From the NCBI GenBank assembly GCA_019634165.1, contig JAHQVT010000012.1:53528-117527 (forward strand): a stretch of DNA of 64,000 nucleotides, given 5' to 3'. This document shows positions 38,469-49,869 of the stretch, piece by piece. Made by a program: the position numbers and the translations under genes. The DNA comes from Rhodospirillales bacterium (lineage in GTDB: Bacteria > Pseudomonadota > Alphaproteobacteria > Rhodospirillales > Thalassospiraceae). Numbering within the stretch: position 1 is the first letter of the stretch; every line of letters begins with the position of its first letter. The notes below the pieces were generated by a model. The model saw only the letters and a program-made list of their open reading frames with translations. It did not search any database and was not told where the DNA came from.

Positions 38469-40000
38469 TGGAAATCCGCGCTGCGGAAATCTCCGCTATT
38501 CTTAAGGATCAGATTGCCAATTTTGGCGCTGAAGCCGAAGTTGCCGAAGTCGGACAAGTTCTGTCCGTCGGTGATGGTATTGCCCGTGTTTACGGTCTGG
38601 ACAATGTTCAGGCTGGTGAACTCGTTGACTTCCCAGGTGGTATTAAGGGCATGGCTCTTAACCTCGAAGAAGACAACGTTGGTGTCGTGATCTTCGGTTC
38701 TGACCGTTCGATCAAAGAAGGTGACCAGGTTAAACGTACTGGCGCCATCGTTGACGTTCCGGTTGGTAAAGAACTTCTCGGCCGCGTCGTTGACGCACTG
38801 GGTAACCCGATCGACGGTAAAGGTGATCTTGGTACCAAAGAACGTCGCCTTGCTGACGTTAAGGCGCCTGGCATCATCCCGCGTAAATCGGTTCACGAGC
38901 CAGTACAGACCGGTATCAAGTCAATTGACTCCCTGATCCCGATTGGCCGTGGCCAGCGTGAGCTGATCATTGGTGACCGTCAGACCGGTAAAACCGCAAT
39001 CATCATCGACACCATTCTGAATCAGAAGCCGGTGAACGATGCTGCGAAAACCGACAGCGACAAGATGTTCTGCATCTATGTTGCCGTTGGTCAGAAACGT
39101 TCGACCGTTGCACAGGTTGTTAAAGTTCTTGAAGAACGTGGCGCGATGGAAAACACCATCGTTGTTGCAGCAACCGCATCTGACCCAGCACCGATGCAGT
39201 TCCTTGCACCGTTTGTTGCTTGCGCAATGGGCGAGTATTTCCGTGATAACGGCATGCACGCAACGATCTTCTATGATGATCTGTCCAAACAGGCAGTTGC
39301 ATATCGTCAGATGTCCCTTCTGCTTCGCCGTCCTCCAGGGCGTGAAGCATTCCCGGGTGACGTTTTCTATCTGCACTCTCGTTTGCTCGAACGTGCTGCG
39401 AAAATGAACGACGAAAACGGCGCTGGCTCGCTGACCGCACTTCCGGTCATTGAAACTCAGGGTAACGACGTTTCCGCGTTTATTCCGACCAACGTGATCT
39501 CGATCACCGATGGTCAGATCTTCCTTGAAACCGACCTGTTCTACAAAGGCGTACGTCCTGCTGTGAACGTTGGTCTGTCGGTTTCGCGTGTTGGTTCGTC
39601 CGCACAGATCAAAGCGATGAAGCAGGTTGCTGGCTCGATTAAGCTGGAACTCGCTCAGTATCGTGAGATGGAAGCATTCGCACAGTTCGCATCGGATCTT
39701 GATCCGGCGACCCAGAAACTTCTGGCCCGTGGCGCACGTCTGACCGAGCTGCTCAAACAGCCGCAGTACTCGCCGCTTAAAGTCGAAGAGCAGGTCGTTG
39801 TGATCTATGCAGGTGTTAAAGGTTACCTTGACGGTGTCGCGGTAAATAAGGTTCGCGCTTTCGAAGACCAGTTCCTGTCGGACATTCGCTCCTCAGGTGC
39901 TGACATCCTCGATGCGATCCGCACCGAGAAGGTTCTGTCTGACGACAGCGAAACGAAGCTTAAAGCGTTCCTCGACAAGTTCGCGAAAACCTTCGCGTAA
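38468..40000 (+). CDS. atpA: F1F0 ATP synthase alpha subunit
   Basis: A 510-residue non-catalytic nucleotide-binding F1 subunit. [18 protein letters not shown] near 168 is Walker A, with the regulatory Gln in place of a second Gly; [20 protein letters not shown] near 270 is Walker B region; [17 protein letters not shown] near 362 is the alpha/beta signature including the arginine finger in SVSRVG. Start ATG 38468 overlaps the atpH stop; a GTG three bases earlier is in frame. Codon use is strongly biased, as expected for high expression. Confidence 0.98.
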   Translation: MEIRAAEISAILKDQIANFGAEAEVAEVGQVLSVGDGIARVYGLDNVQAGELVDFPGGIKGMALNLEEDNVGVVIFGSDRSIKEGDQVKRTGAIVDVPVGKELLGRVVDALGNPIDGKGDLGTKERRLADVKAPGIIPRKSVHEPVQTGIKSIDSLIPIGRGQRELIIGDRQTGKTAIIIDTILNQKPVNDAAKTDSDKMFCIYVAVGQKRSTVAQVVKVLEERGAMENTIVVAATASDPAPMQFLAPFVACAMGEYFRDNGMHATIFYDDLSKQAVAYRQMSLLLRRPPGREAFPGDVFYLHSRLLERAAKMNDENGAGSLTALPVIETQGNDVSAFIPTNVISITDGQIFLETDLFYKGVRPAVNVGLSVSRVGSSAQIKAMKQVAGSIKLELAQYREMEAFAQFASDLDPATQKLLARGARLTELLKQPQYSPLKVEEQVVVIYAGVKGYLDGVAVNKVRAFEDQFLSDIRSSGADILDAIRTEKVLSDDSETKLKAFLDKFAKTFA

Positions 40001-40030
40001 GACTGAAACTTAGGCGAAGGAGGAAACGCA

Positions 40031-40921
40031 ATGGCTAGTTTGAAGGATCTGCGCTCGCGCATTGCCAGCGTCAAGTCGACGAAGAAAATCACTTCGGCGA
40101 TGAAGATGGTGGCAGCCTCCAAGCTCCGTCGTGCACAAGATGCAGCGGAAGCAGCGCGTCCCTATGCTGAACGCATGGGGACGATGCTGGGTCGTCTTGC
40201 AAGTGCCGTCGGTAGCAATGAAGGTGCTCCAAAGCTTCTGGCCGGTACCGGCCAAGATGACGTGCATCTGCTCGTCGTCTTTACCGCGGACCGTGGCCTT
40301 TGCGGTGGTTTTAATGCATCGATCGTTAAAGCAACCCGTCTGAAAGCCAAGGCCCTTCGGGCTGAAGGCAAGACGGTGAAGCTGGTCTGTGTTGGCCGCA
40401 AAGGCGCAGATGCGCTCAAGCGTGAATTTGGTGACAGTATTGTCGCCCGGTATACCGGCGTCGAAGGCAAGAAGGGGATCAACTTCTCTTCTGCCACCGA
40501 AGTAGCCGATAAAGTTCTGGCGCTGTATGACGAAGGCGAATTCGACGTCTGCACGGTCTTCTATAACAAGTTCGTGTCAGCGATTTCGCAGGTTCCTACA
40601 GGACAGCAACTGATCCCATTCGTGGGTGAAGAAGTTGACGTGCAGGAAGAGGCTGCTGGTTCTTCTGCGGTTTACGATTATGAACCGTCCGAAGAAGCCA
40701 TTCTGGCTGATTTGCTGCCACGTAATGTTGGCGTCCAGATTTTCGGTGCAATGCTTGAAAGCAGCGCATCTGAACACGGTGCGCGTATGTCCGCTATGGA
40801 TAACGCAACCCGCAATGCCGGCGACATGATCGACCGACTGAGCATCCAATATAACCGCTCACGTCAGGCTCAGATCACCAATGAACTGATTGAAATCATT
40901 TCCGGCGCCGAGGCTTTGTAA
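40031..40921 (+). CDS. atpG: F1F0 ATP synthase gamma subunit
   Basis: A 296-residue rotor shaft subunit. The N-terminal coiled-coil helix is [19 protein letters not shown], then [20 protein letters not shown]; the C-terminal coil ends [20 protein letters not shown], the family signature. [17 protein letters not shown] near 83 is also conserved. AAGGAGG lies upstream of the ATG. It is 30 bases after atpA and 52 before atpD. Confidence 0.97.
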   Translation: MASLKDLRSRIASVKSTKKITSAMKMVAASKLRRAQDAAEAARPYAERMGTMLGRLASAVGSNEGAPKLLAGTGQDDVHLLVVFTADRGLCGGFNASIVKATRLKAKALRAEGKTVKLVCVGRKGADALKREFGDSIVARYTGVEGKKGINFSSATEVADKVLALYDEGEFDVCTVFYNKFVSAISQVPTGQQLIPFVGEEVDVQEEAAGSSAVYDYEPSEEAILADLLPRNVGVQIFGAMLESSASEHGARMSAMDNATRNAGDMIDRLSIQYNRSRQAQITNELIEIISGAEAL

Positions 40922-40940
40922 GCGGGTCGCAGGAAGATAA

Positions 40941-42392
<1,452 letters not shown>

Positions 42393-42434
42393 GGCAGTTT
42401 CGGTCCCCCTCCGGCTTAAGGAGCGAGGATTGTC

Positions 42435-42839
42435 ATGACTGATACGACTGTACTGGAACTTGTTTCACCGTCTGCCCTGCTCAAATCTGAGCCGGTCGAG
42501 ATGGTCGTTGTTCCGGGCACGGACGGGAATTTTGGTGTGCTGCCAAAGCATTCACCAATGATCTCGACCATTCGTCCGGGTGTCATCGACATCTATGCAG
42601 GTGGTAAGGTTTCCGAACGTATCTTCGTTGCTGGCGGTGTTGCAGAGGTTAATCCCGAGCGTTGCACCATTCTGGCAGAAGAAGCGGTTCCGGTTGCCGA
42701 TTTGAAAGCTGACGAAGCGCAGGCACGTCTTGAGGCGGCTCAGGCCGATCTTAAGGCAGCTAGCACTGCACACGATAAAGCCAATGCCGAGCGTTCGCTT
42801 GACATTGCCCGTGCACAGATTGCTGCCCTGACGAACTAA
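42435..42839 (+). CDS. atpC: F1F0 ATP synthase epsilon subunit
   Basis: A 134-residue central-stalk subunit. The N-terminal beta sandwich contains VVVPGTDGNFGVLPKHSPMI near residue 23, a family hallmark, and FVAGGVAEVNPERCTILAEE near 63. The C-terminal helical hairpin is ARLEAAQADLKAAST and following, which in many bacteria inhibits ATP hydrolysis. GGAG precedes the ATG. It is last of the operon and is followed by a strong terminator. Confidence 0.97.
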   Translation: MTDTTVLELVSPSALLKSEPVEMVVVPGTDGNFGVLPKHSPMISTIRPGVIDIYAGGKVSERIFVAGGVAEVNPERCTILAEEAVPVADLKADEAQARLEAAQADLKAASTAHDKANAERSLDIARAQIAALTN

Positions 42840-42860
42840 TCGTTGGTTCAAAGATTTTAA

Positions 42861-42889
42861 GAAAGGCCGCCTTTATGAGGCGGCCTTTC
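42861..42889 (+). terminator. Rho-independent terminator of the atp operon
   Basis: An 11-bp perfect stem (GAAAGGCCGCC / GGCGGCCTTTC) with a 7-base loop, then TTGTGTTT, 21 bases after the atpC stop. Confidence 0.9.
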
Positions 42890-42998
42890 TTGTGTTTCTG
42901 TGACACCTTGAAGTGTCGCGATCAGACAGATGCAATGTGTTCTGATCTGACCGAAGTCGCGGTCTTCGATCAAGCCTTGCATATAGCCCTAGTCGACG

Positions 42999-45617
42999 CT
43001 AGCCACGCCAGCCGGGTTGTGATCGTAAGGTAAATGCTTGCAGCATCCAGCCTCCGCCCAGTCCGATAGTCATAATGCCGATCACGGCGATGATGGAAAT
43101 TGGCCCAACAACCGCAATGATGGTTGAAGATGCGATTGAGCCAATCGTTTGACCAGCCCCAATGGCAATGAGTGCCCCGGCACATAGCCCAAGCATACCG
43201 CTTGCACCCAAAATTATGCCGGCCTCAAGTGCACCTGTTTTCGCAATCTGGCTTGGCCTGATCCCCAAGGCGCGCAACATGGAAAGGTCGTTTGCCTGAC
43301 TTTGGCGAAGGGCAATCAGGCCGCTGATGATGACAAGCAGCGCACCAACGGTTGCCAATACGGTCAAGCTGACAAGCCCCTGTACTGCCGCATCGAACAG
43401 GTTCGTGAGCCTTGCCAATATATCGGGGACCCGGATGGACGGAATGTTTGGAAAGGCGGTCTCAAGGCTCCTGGCAACCGCGATGAGATTGCTTTGCGCT
43501 GTTTGAATGTCTTGGTGTTGCAAGCGAACGGTACTGATCACACCATGCGCAAAAACAGGCTTCATTGGGGATAGAACCAGTGGGAAGTCAAGGCCAAGAC
43601 GGGTCCAGTCGATGGTGCGTACGTTGGCTATTCTGACCTCATATCCATCCCCCCGGATATTGACCGTTAATCGATCACCAAGCCCAATACCAAGGGCCTT
43701 TGCAACATCAGCATCAAGAGATGCCAGTTGCGCGTTATGGCTATTTTCCGGCCACCAGTCCCCGGCAACCACACGATTGCTTTGCATATCGGCGTTTGGC
43801 CGATCGGCCCACGAAATCCCGCGATCCCCGCGTATGAACCAATGATACCGCCGTGGGACATCGCCAAGCTTTATCGATTGCCCATTGATATGGGTAACGC
43901 GGCCATGAAGGAACGGCATTTGGGTTACTGATTTGACAGCGGGTATAGCACTGACGCGGGTGTGAAAATCGGCCTGTTGATCCGGCGGTACATCAAAGAA
44001 GACGAGATCGGGCGTTTGTACGGGCAAGACTGATTTCAAATGATGGCCGGCAAGTGCCCCAAACAAGATGACAGCAAACAGGCACGTGCATGCCAGCCCA
44101 AAAGAAGCTGCCATCGTCACGGTCGGGGCATTGGGGCGGGCTATGTTGCGCAATGCTAGCCTGATAGATGGTGGCAGGCGATGATGATTGCCAAATACCC
44201 CGGAAATTCGCCGAAGCAGGGTGCCAAAACCAGCAAAAACCACAAGGCACAGGATCAGGATGCTAATCAAGATTGCGGAGAACCAACCAAGGTCAATCAA
44301 GGCGCTGGCAAGACCGAACAGTAAAATGCATAGCCCATAAAAAAGTAACCGGTGCGGCGACCGCAGTACTTTTCCAAGATTTGCACGTTTGGGATTGTTT
44401 GTTGCCTGACGTACAGACTGATGGCGAAAAAGCAGTGCTGGTGTGGTTTGGCAGGCTGCTCGTATGGGGCTGATTGCGACAAGTGCGACGAAGCTCATCA
44501 CAAAGCCAAGTATCACAGGCGCATCATCATAGGTTTGTGTAACGGCAAACCCGAAATGATGGCTGAGCAGGGGTAAAACTACCAAATTTGCCAGAAGCAC
44601 GATTGATGAACTGACGGCAATTGCCGCAAGCGTGACAAGCGCTATCAGCCAGCAGATCGCAGATGCCAGTTGCCTTGGCCGGACCCCGGTGCTGCGCAGG
44701 ACAGCAAAGCGTTCCTGACGTGCCGATAGATCGGCGCGCAGCGCATTGTGGATGGCGGTCATTGTAATGGCAAAAACTGCAATACCGATCAGGCCGACAA
44801 AGGCCGATGCGAAATCGCCAATGCGTTCTATCCCCGGAATGCCATCGATGGCATCGACGATGCGCCAACCGCTATCGGGAAATCGATCTTCGATCTGGGC
44901 AATAATGTGATGGTTCTGCGTTGGATTATTTTCAGGGGTTTTCAGTCGGGCATACCAGTAAATCTGCTTGCCCGGTGAAAGAAGGTTGCTGTTGCGATAG
45001 GCATCAAGCGACACAATCACCCGTGGGCCAAGCGCGAAAAGCCGGAATTTGCGTTCTGGCTCGGACGTTATCACGTCGCGAATCTGAAAGTTCTGATCGC
45101 CAAGCCTGATCATATTGCCAACGGATAATCCCGTTTTTTCTAGGAACTCTGAGCCAACGACAGCACCCGCAATGCCATTTTGGATCGAAAGCGCATCATG
45201 AATGGACGCGACAGATGACAAAGATATTGCGCCATAAAGAGGATATGTCCGGTCAATGGCCTTTAGTTCCGAAAGAATTGGTGCAGCATCAATTTTGGGG
45301 GGGATCATTACCCGCTGTTCAGCGGTCAGGCTGAACACCCCAAAGGTTCCAAGGAAGGTCATTTCTTCGGGCGAAGGTGCTCGATGAAACAAACGAAGCG
45401 AGATGTCCCCGCCAATGGTCTGTTGGGCGGACTGGCGCATGGCATCGCGCACCGAATGGGTCAGGCTGACGGTTAGGGTAAGAACCGTGATGGCAAAGAC
45501 AAGTGTCGCAAAGATTGCGCACAGGCCAACCCCAGGCTTGCGCAATTCACCAAGCGCAAAGCCAAGACTGGCAGGAAACAGTCGATATCGGGAAGATTTG
45601 ACGGGCAGGCGGGACAC
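42999..45617 (-). CDS. FtsX-like ABC transporter permease (YbbP type)
   Basis: An 872-residue permease with two FtsX-like halves and about ten membrane helices: one at 33-55, a periplasmic domain, helices near 260-460, a second large periplasmic domain, and the final three helices (LTVLATVGALLVIISGLIAL near 765). RQSQANDLSMLRALGIRPSQ near 785 is the loop that contacts the ATPase. Members of the YbbA-YbbP type normally lie beside an ATPase gene, often with tesA; none is visible here. Upstream by 22 bp is a response regulator. The exported lipid or peptide is unknown. Confidence 0.88.
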   Translation of the reverse strand: MSRLPVKSSRYRLFPASLGFALGELRKPGVGLCAIFATLVFAITVLTLTVSLTHSVRDAMRQSAQQTIGGDISLRLFHRAPSPEEMTFLGTFGVFSLTAEQRVMIPPKIDAAPILSELKAIDRTYPLYGAISLSSVASIHDALSIQNGIAGAVVGSEFLEKTGLSVGNMIRLGDQNFQIRDVITSEPERKFRLFALGPRVIVSLDAYRNSNLLSPGKQIYWYARLKTPENNPTQNHHIIAQIEDRFPDSGWRIVDAIDGIPGIERIGDFASAFVGLIGIAVFAITMTAIHNALRADLSARQERFAVLRSTGVRPRQLASAICWLIALVTLAAIAVSSSIVLLANLVVLPLLSHHFGFAVTQTYDDAPVILGFVMSFVALVAISPIRAACQTTPALLFRHQSVRQATNNPKRANLGKVLRSPHRLLFYGLCILLFGLASALIDLGWFSAILISILILCLVVFAGFGTLLRRISGVFGNHHRLPPSIRLALRNIARPNAPTVTMAASFGLACTCLFAVILFGALAGHHLKSVLPVQTPDLVFFDVPPDQQADFHTRVSAIPAVKSVTQMPFLHGRVTHINGQSIKLGDVPRRYHWFIRGDRGISWADRPNADMQSNRVVAGDWWPENSHNAQLASLDADVAKALGIGLGDRLTVNIRGDGYEVRIANVRTIDWTRLGLDFPLVLSPMKPVFAHGVISTVRLQHQDIQTAQSNLIAVARSLETAFPNIPSIRVPDILARLTNLFDAAVQGLVSLTVLATVGALLVIISGLIALRQSQANDLSMLRALGIRPSQIAKTGALEAGIILGASGMLGLCAGALIAIGAGQTIGSIASSTIIAVVGPISIIAVIGIMTIGLGGGWMLQAFTLRSQPGWRG

Positions 45618-45639
45618 GGCAGTCTCGCTGGCAGGTGGG

Positions 45640-46095
45640 TTACGGCGTCGGGGTTAACGCCAACCCCAGCCAGAAAGATTCAATCATCTTCATCAGATCA
45701 ATGAATTCTGTCACATCAACGGGTTTACGCAAATAACAGTTTGCGCCCGCAGCATAACAAAGATCAACATCATGATCGGCACCCGATGTGGTGAGCACGA
45801 TCACTGGTATGGAAGATGAATTGGGATCGTTGCGAATATCGCGCAGCATTTCCCGGCCATCCTTGCGCGGCATATTAAGATCAAGCAAGATCAGCCGAGG
45901 ACGTGGTGCGTTGCGAAATGGTCCATCTTGCTGCAGAAACTGCAAGGCGGTCATTGCATCTTTGACGTGATGAAGTTCTACCGGTTTCTTAAACTCGCGA
46001 AGAGCTTCGCGCACAAGCCGTGCGTCGCCGGGATTGTCTTCGATTAACAATAGATTATTCGTTGCACCATTTGTCTGCGCGGACATCGTACCCAT
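45640..46095 (-). CDS. Single-domain response regulator, Rcp1-like
   Basis: A 151-residue receiver domain with no output domain. LLLIEDNPGDARLVREAL has the acidic pocket (Glu-Asp), LILLDLNMPRKDGREML has the phospho-accepting Asp, IVLTTSGAD the conserved Thr, and NCYLRKPVDVTEFI the Lys-Pro. The insert FLQQDGPFRNAPRP and the tail MKMIESFWLGL are typical of Rcp1-type regulators paired with phytochrome-like kinases. Start ATG 46095 or 46086 is uncertain; AAGGA fits the former at short spacing and the latter at long spacing. No kinase gene is nearby. Confidence 0.88.
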   Translation of the reverse strand: MGTMSAQTNGATNNLLLIEDNPGDARLVREALREFKKPVELHHVKDAMTALQFLQQDGPFRNAPRPRLILLDLNMPRKDGREMLRDIRNDPNSSSIPVIVLTTSGADHDVDLCYAAGANCYLRKPVDVTEFIDLMKMIESFWLGLALTPTP

Positions 46096-46411
46096 TATCC
46101 TTCTGGGTGGGGCTTTGTGAGCATACCCATCCCAGTTCACTGCGAACCGCATTCACTAGATCATTGACCCAAAAGAGAAAGATGGCCCCCCAGCCATCAA
46201 CGGCATCTCAATCGGATAGGATGATCCATCTCAATCTTAGCTATCCTTAAGTCTGGTTCTCATACCTTAGCACGAAAATCATTTCAATAAGGCTTTGTTA
46301 AAGTAGAAACTCTTATCCTTAAGTATGAAAGATAGTGTGGCGCAAGTTCGGGAAAAAGGGGCTTAGTCATAAATTTTGCGAATTTATCGCAGATTGATGA
46401 CTAAGCTCGCT
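46096..46411. other. 316-base gap with repeats and the ccmI terminator
   Basis: No gene is seen. The 11-mer TATCCTTAAGT occurs twice, at 46242-46252 and 46314-46324, each containing the palindrome CTTAAG; ACCTTAGC at 46264 is a weaker relative. They lie upstream of the response regulator and may be regulator-binding sites. The right end is the ccmI terminator. Confidence 0.5.
46353..46406 (-). terminator. Rho-independent terminator of ccmF-ccmI
   Basis: Outer stem GCTTAGTCAT / ATGACTAAGC (10 bp) and inner stem ATAAATT / AATTTAT (7 bp) share one hairpin; the minus-strand reading continues with CCC and five T. It begins 6 bases after the ccmI stop. Confidence 0.8.
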
Positions 46412-47659
46412 CTAATTGGTGTCGATTCCGGATTCTTTGGCAAGGGTATCAAACCGGTCAACCAGTTCAGGTTGATCAGAAAATACATTGATGGCCTGTT
46501 TGTAGGCAGCACGGGCTTCGTCGGGTTTGCCAAGAACCATATAGGCCTGCATCAATCGTGCCCAACCATCCGGATTGTTGGGTTCCGTTTCAAGACGTTC
46601 TGCCAAACCGTTGACCATCGAAAGAATCATGTCCTGGCGTTCTTGCGGCGTCATTTGTTGTGCTGCGCGAACATCTTCATCACTTGGTCCAGCCATCGGT
46701 GCGGGGGCTTCTGCGACCTTAAGACGACCTTCAATGTCGATCCCTTGCGCAAGGGCCGCGTCCTTGACCCTGGTAACCACCATCGGTAGCCATCCGGCAT
46801 CAGCAGGGGCGCCATTGGCAAGTGCGATCCAGCGATCAACAGCCGCTGCAATATTGCCGTCTTGTGCATCGGCCAAACCAAGATAATACTGAATACGGGG
46901 ATCGGCACTTTGGGTGGTTTCAGCTTCTTTGAGCACGCCACGTGCTATGGCATTGATTTGGCCGTTATCACTGCGAATCAGGCTTTCGGCGTACATTGCC
47001 AGATAATCACCGTCCCGGTTGGAAAGTTTGACGGCCTCAAGAAAGGCTGTTTGTGCTTCTTCCGGGCGGCCCAATGCCATCAGGCTTGCACCAAGTAGTT
47101 CCCAGCCCTGAAGGTTGTCGGGGTTCTCAATCAGTTTTTGTGAAAGGTCACTCACCGCACGTTTCAGGACGTTTTCCCGGTCGTCATTGATGGTTTCGGC
47201 CTGACGGATGGCATTTATTTCATCAACCCGGCTGGCAATTGGGCGGTCGGGCATGCCGGGGTTGCCAAGTTCAAGGTAAAGCCCAATCCCGCCAAGAAGA
47301 AAGACTGTCACGAGCCCGATGGCAATCGCACTTGTGGTTTTGGGCGCAGATGGGTTTACCGCCGCATTCGGTGCATCATTCACAGTCTGGGTTTTAATCC
47401 GCTGATCAGCAGCAAGAATGCGACGTTGTACTTCAATACGGGCAGCACTTGCCTGCTCGACATTGAGAACCCCACGGTCAATATCGCGGTCAATTTCCGA
47501 AAGCTGATCACGATAAACAGCCAAATCGCGTTCAATTTCGCTATCTGGTGCATCATCTGACGAAGAAGACACGGCTTTGTTGCGCTGCTGATAAACCGGC
47601 CAAAGGATGAAGCCCGCTACCAGAAGCGTTATCGCACCAAGAACAATCAAGATGGTCAT
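46412..47659 (-). CDS. ccmI: Cytochrome c biogenesis protein CcmI
   Basis: A 415-residue apocytochrome c chaperone. The N-terminal helix (LIVLGAITLLVAGFILWPVY) is followed by a cytoplasmic coiled segment ERDLAVYRDQLSEIDRDIDR, typical of CcmI, a second helix near 110 (AIGLVTVFLLGGIGLYLELG), and a periplasmic TPR-like domain with NLQGWELLGASLMALGRPEE near 195 and NPDGWARLMQAYMVLGKPDE near 365. It presents apocytochromes to the heme lyase. It is 21 bp after ccmF. The usual ccmG and ccmH genes are absent between them. Confidence 0.92.
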   Translation of the reverse strand: MTILIVLGAITLLVAGFILWPVYQQRNKAVSSSSDDAPDSEIERDLAVYRDQLSEIDRDIDRGVLNVEQASAARIEVQRRILAADQRIKTQTVNDAPNAAVNPSAPKTTSAIAIGLVTVFLLGGIGLYLELGNPGMPDRPIASRVDEINAIRQAETINDDRENVLKRAVSDLSQKLIENPDNLQGWELLGASLMALGRPEEAQTAFLEAVKLSNRDGDYLAMYAESLIRSDNGQINAIARGVLKEAETTQSADPRIQYYLGLADAQDGNIAAAVDRWIALANGAPADAGWLPMVVTRVKDAALAQGIDIEGRLKVAEAPAPMAGPSDEDVRAAQQMTPQERQDMILSMVNGLAERLETEPNNPDGWARLMQAYMVLGKPDEARAAYKQAINVFSDQPELVDRFDTLAKESGIDTN

Positions 47660-47680
47660 GAAGTTTTTCTGCCCTAACGC

Positions 47681-49663
47681 TTATTCTGCGGGAACCGCCT
47701 TGGCGGCGGATTTATGGGAACGGGTCGGGGCACCAATGCGATAGCGCCGATCAGATAAGGACATCAAACCGCCAAGCACCATGACAAGGCCACCGGCCCA
47801 CATCCATGGGATCATTGGTTTGACGTAAAACCGCGTAATCCACTTGCCCGTTTCATCCTGATCGCCAATTACGGCATAGATATCGCCGGTGAAGCTTGAA
47901 TGAATACCGGCCTCGGTCGTTGGCATGCCTTCGACGGTGTAAACGCGCTTTTCCGGTGTCAGGATAAGGATGCGCTCATCCGGTGTGGTGATGGTGACTT
48001 CTGCCTGACGGGCGACAAAATTCGGCCCCTGATATTCACGCATATCAGACAGGGTAAAGGTGTGGTCCGCGATTTGCGCACTTTCACCAACCGAAAGCGA
48101 CTGCACGGCTTCTTCGGTCCATGCCTGTGATCCGGTAATCCCGGCGACAACAATTGCCACCCCGGCATGGGCCAACATGGTGCCATGGGCAGAACGCGGC
48201 AGATTGCGCATACGCCGAAGGCTAACCTCGATGGGTTCACGAAACAGCTTGATGCGCCCCGCCCATTCAAGGATGGAGCCAACAAACAACCATGTCGCCA
48301 AACCCAACCCAAACAGGGCAAAGGCCGGACCACCGGATATCCATAACGTGATCAGCACAACAACAACGGTTGCCGCCAATGCGATCCTAAGTTTGTTAAA
48401 CACGCCAAGAAGATCTGCACGTTTCCAAGGCATCAAGGGGCCAAAGGCCATGGCAATTATTAGGGGCGTCATGATCGGGACAAAGGTCGCGTTAAAGAAT
48501 GGTGCGCCAACCGAAATCTTCTCGCCGGTTACGGTTTCAAGCAACAGAGGATACAGCGTGCCAAGCAAAACCATCGCTGCGGCAATTGAAAGCAGCACAT
48601 TATTAAAGACCAATGCGCCTTCGCGTGAAATTGGCTGGAATAACCCACCGCCCTTTAATGTCGGTGCGCGCCACGCATAAAGAGTGAGCGACCCGCCAAC
48701 CGCAATAAACAGTAGGAACAGGATAAACACCCCGCGGGTCGGATCGGTGGCAAAGGCATGAACCGATGTCAAAGCACCCGATCGCACAAGGAAAGTACCC
48801 AAAAGCGAGAAGGAAAAGGCAAGGATCGCTAGGAATATGGTCCAGCTTTTAAGCGCATCACGCTTTTCAACCACGATGGCGGAATGCAGCAATGCCGTCC
48901 CGGCAAGCCACGGCATGAAGGATGCGTTTTCAACAGGATCCCAGAACCACCAGCCACCCCAGCCAAGCTCGTAATAGGCCCACCATGATCCAAGCCCGAT
49001 GCCGGCAGTCAAAAACACCCATGCTGCCAAAGTCCACGGACGGACCCAGCGCGCCCAAGCTGGATCAACTCGCCCTTCAATCAAGGCTGCGACCGCAAAA
49101 GCAAAAGCAACGGAAAAACCGACATAGCCCAGATACAGGAATGGCGGGTGAATGGCGATCCCCGGGTCCTGAAGCAATGGGTTCATGCCTTCCCCGTCAA
49201 GTGGCGGGTTCAAAACGCGGTCAAACGGGTTGGAGGTCAGAACGATAAACAGGATAAACCCTGCACCGATCAGCCCCATGACCCCCAAAACGCGGGCAAG
49301 CAAACTGGGCGGTAAATTGCGCCCAAATGCTGCAACAGCCCCACCAAACAGTGTGAGGATCATCACCCACAGCAACATGGAGCCTTCATGATTGGCCCAA
49401 ACACCAGTGATCTTATAGATCAGCGGTTTAGATGTGTGGCTGTTTGCCAGAACGTTTACGACCGAGAAATCGGACGTGACATAGGCATAGGTCAGCGCAA
49501 CAAAGCTGGTCGCGACCAAGGCGAAACACGTAATCGCCAAGCGTGGTGCAATCATCAACAGCACAGGGTCACGGCGCGATGCTGCCAAAAACGGGATAGT
49601 CGACTGCGCGATAGCTATCACAAGTGATAGTATCAAGGCGTAATGTCCGATCTCTACAATCAT
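47681..49663 (-). CDS. ccmF: Heme lyase subunit CcmF
   Basis: A 660-residue multi-spanning protein with about 15 helices that attaches heme to apocytochrome c. The WWD domain is present as GWGGWWFWDPVENASFMPWL near residue 232, flanked by conserved His residues (NHEGSMLLW near 91, LAGTALLHSA near 252). A large periplasmic loop near 520-610 contains ITTPDERILILTPEKRVY. AGG eight bases before ATG 49663 supports the start. It heads a two-gene unit with ccmI and is divergent from the cation efflux gene. Confidence 0.95.
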   Translation of the reverse strand: MIVEIGHYALILSLVIAIAQSTIPFLAASRRDPVLLMIAPRLAITCFALVATSFVALTYAYVTSDFSVVNVLANSHTSKPLIYKITGVWANHEGSMLLWVMILTLFGGAVAAFGRNLPPSLLARVLGVMGLIGAGFILFIVLTSNPFDRVLNPPLDGEGMNPLLQDPGIAIHPPFLYLGYVGFSVAFAFAVAALIEGRVDPAWARWVRPWTLAAWVFLTAGIGLGSWWAYYELGWGGWWFWDPVENASFMPWLAGTALLHSAIVVEKRDALKSWTIFLAILAFSFSLLGTFLVRSGALTSVHAFATDPTRGVFILFLLFIAVGGSLTLYAWRAPTLKGGGLFQPISREGALVFNNVLLSIAAAMVLLGTLYPLLLETVTGEKISVGAPFFNATFVPIMTPLIIAMAFGPLMPWKRADLLGVFNKLRIALAATVVVVLITLWISGGPAFALFGLGLATWLFVGSILEWAGRIKLFREPIEVSLRRMRNLPRSAHGTMLAHAGVAIVVAGITGSQAWTEEAVQSLSVGESAQIADHTFTLSDMREYQGPNFVARQAEVTITTPDERILILTPEKRVYTVEGMPTTEAGIHSSFTGDIYAVIGDQDETGKWITRFYVKPMIPWMWAGGLVMVLGGLMSLSDRRYRIGAPTRSHKSAAKAVPAE

Positions 49664-49869
49664 TAGTAGGCCTATGGTTTTCTTTTATGTGCCTAATTGG
49701 GAGATATAATGCTTTAGAAGCGGCTTGGGAACCTTGCGGAATATCAAATATGCGCTATTTGCTGCACAATACTGTGCGAAAATATGGCAATAGACATTAC
49801 ATATTATACCCAAACAGGCTATATAACCGTTGTCAGGCAGCGGATTGCTAGGCCAGAGGTCAACAACGT

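Noticed and set aside
46221..46252. Second RpoE-type promoter (TGATCC...TAAGT)
   Set aside because: Spacing is 20 rather than 18, and it points to no gene on that strand.
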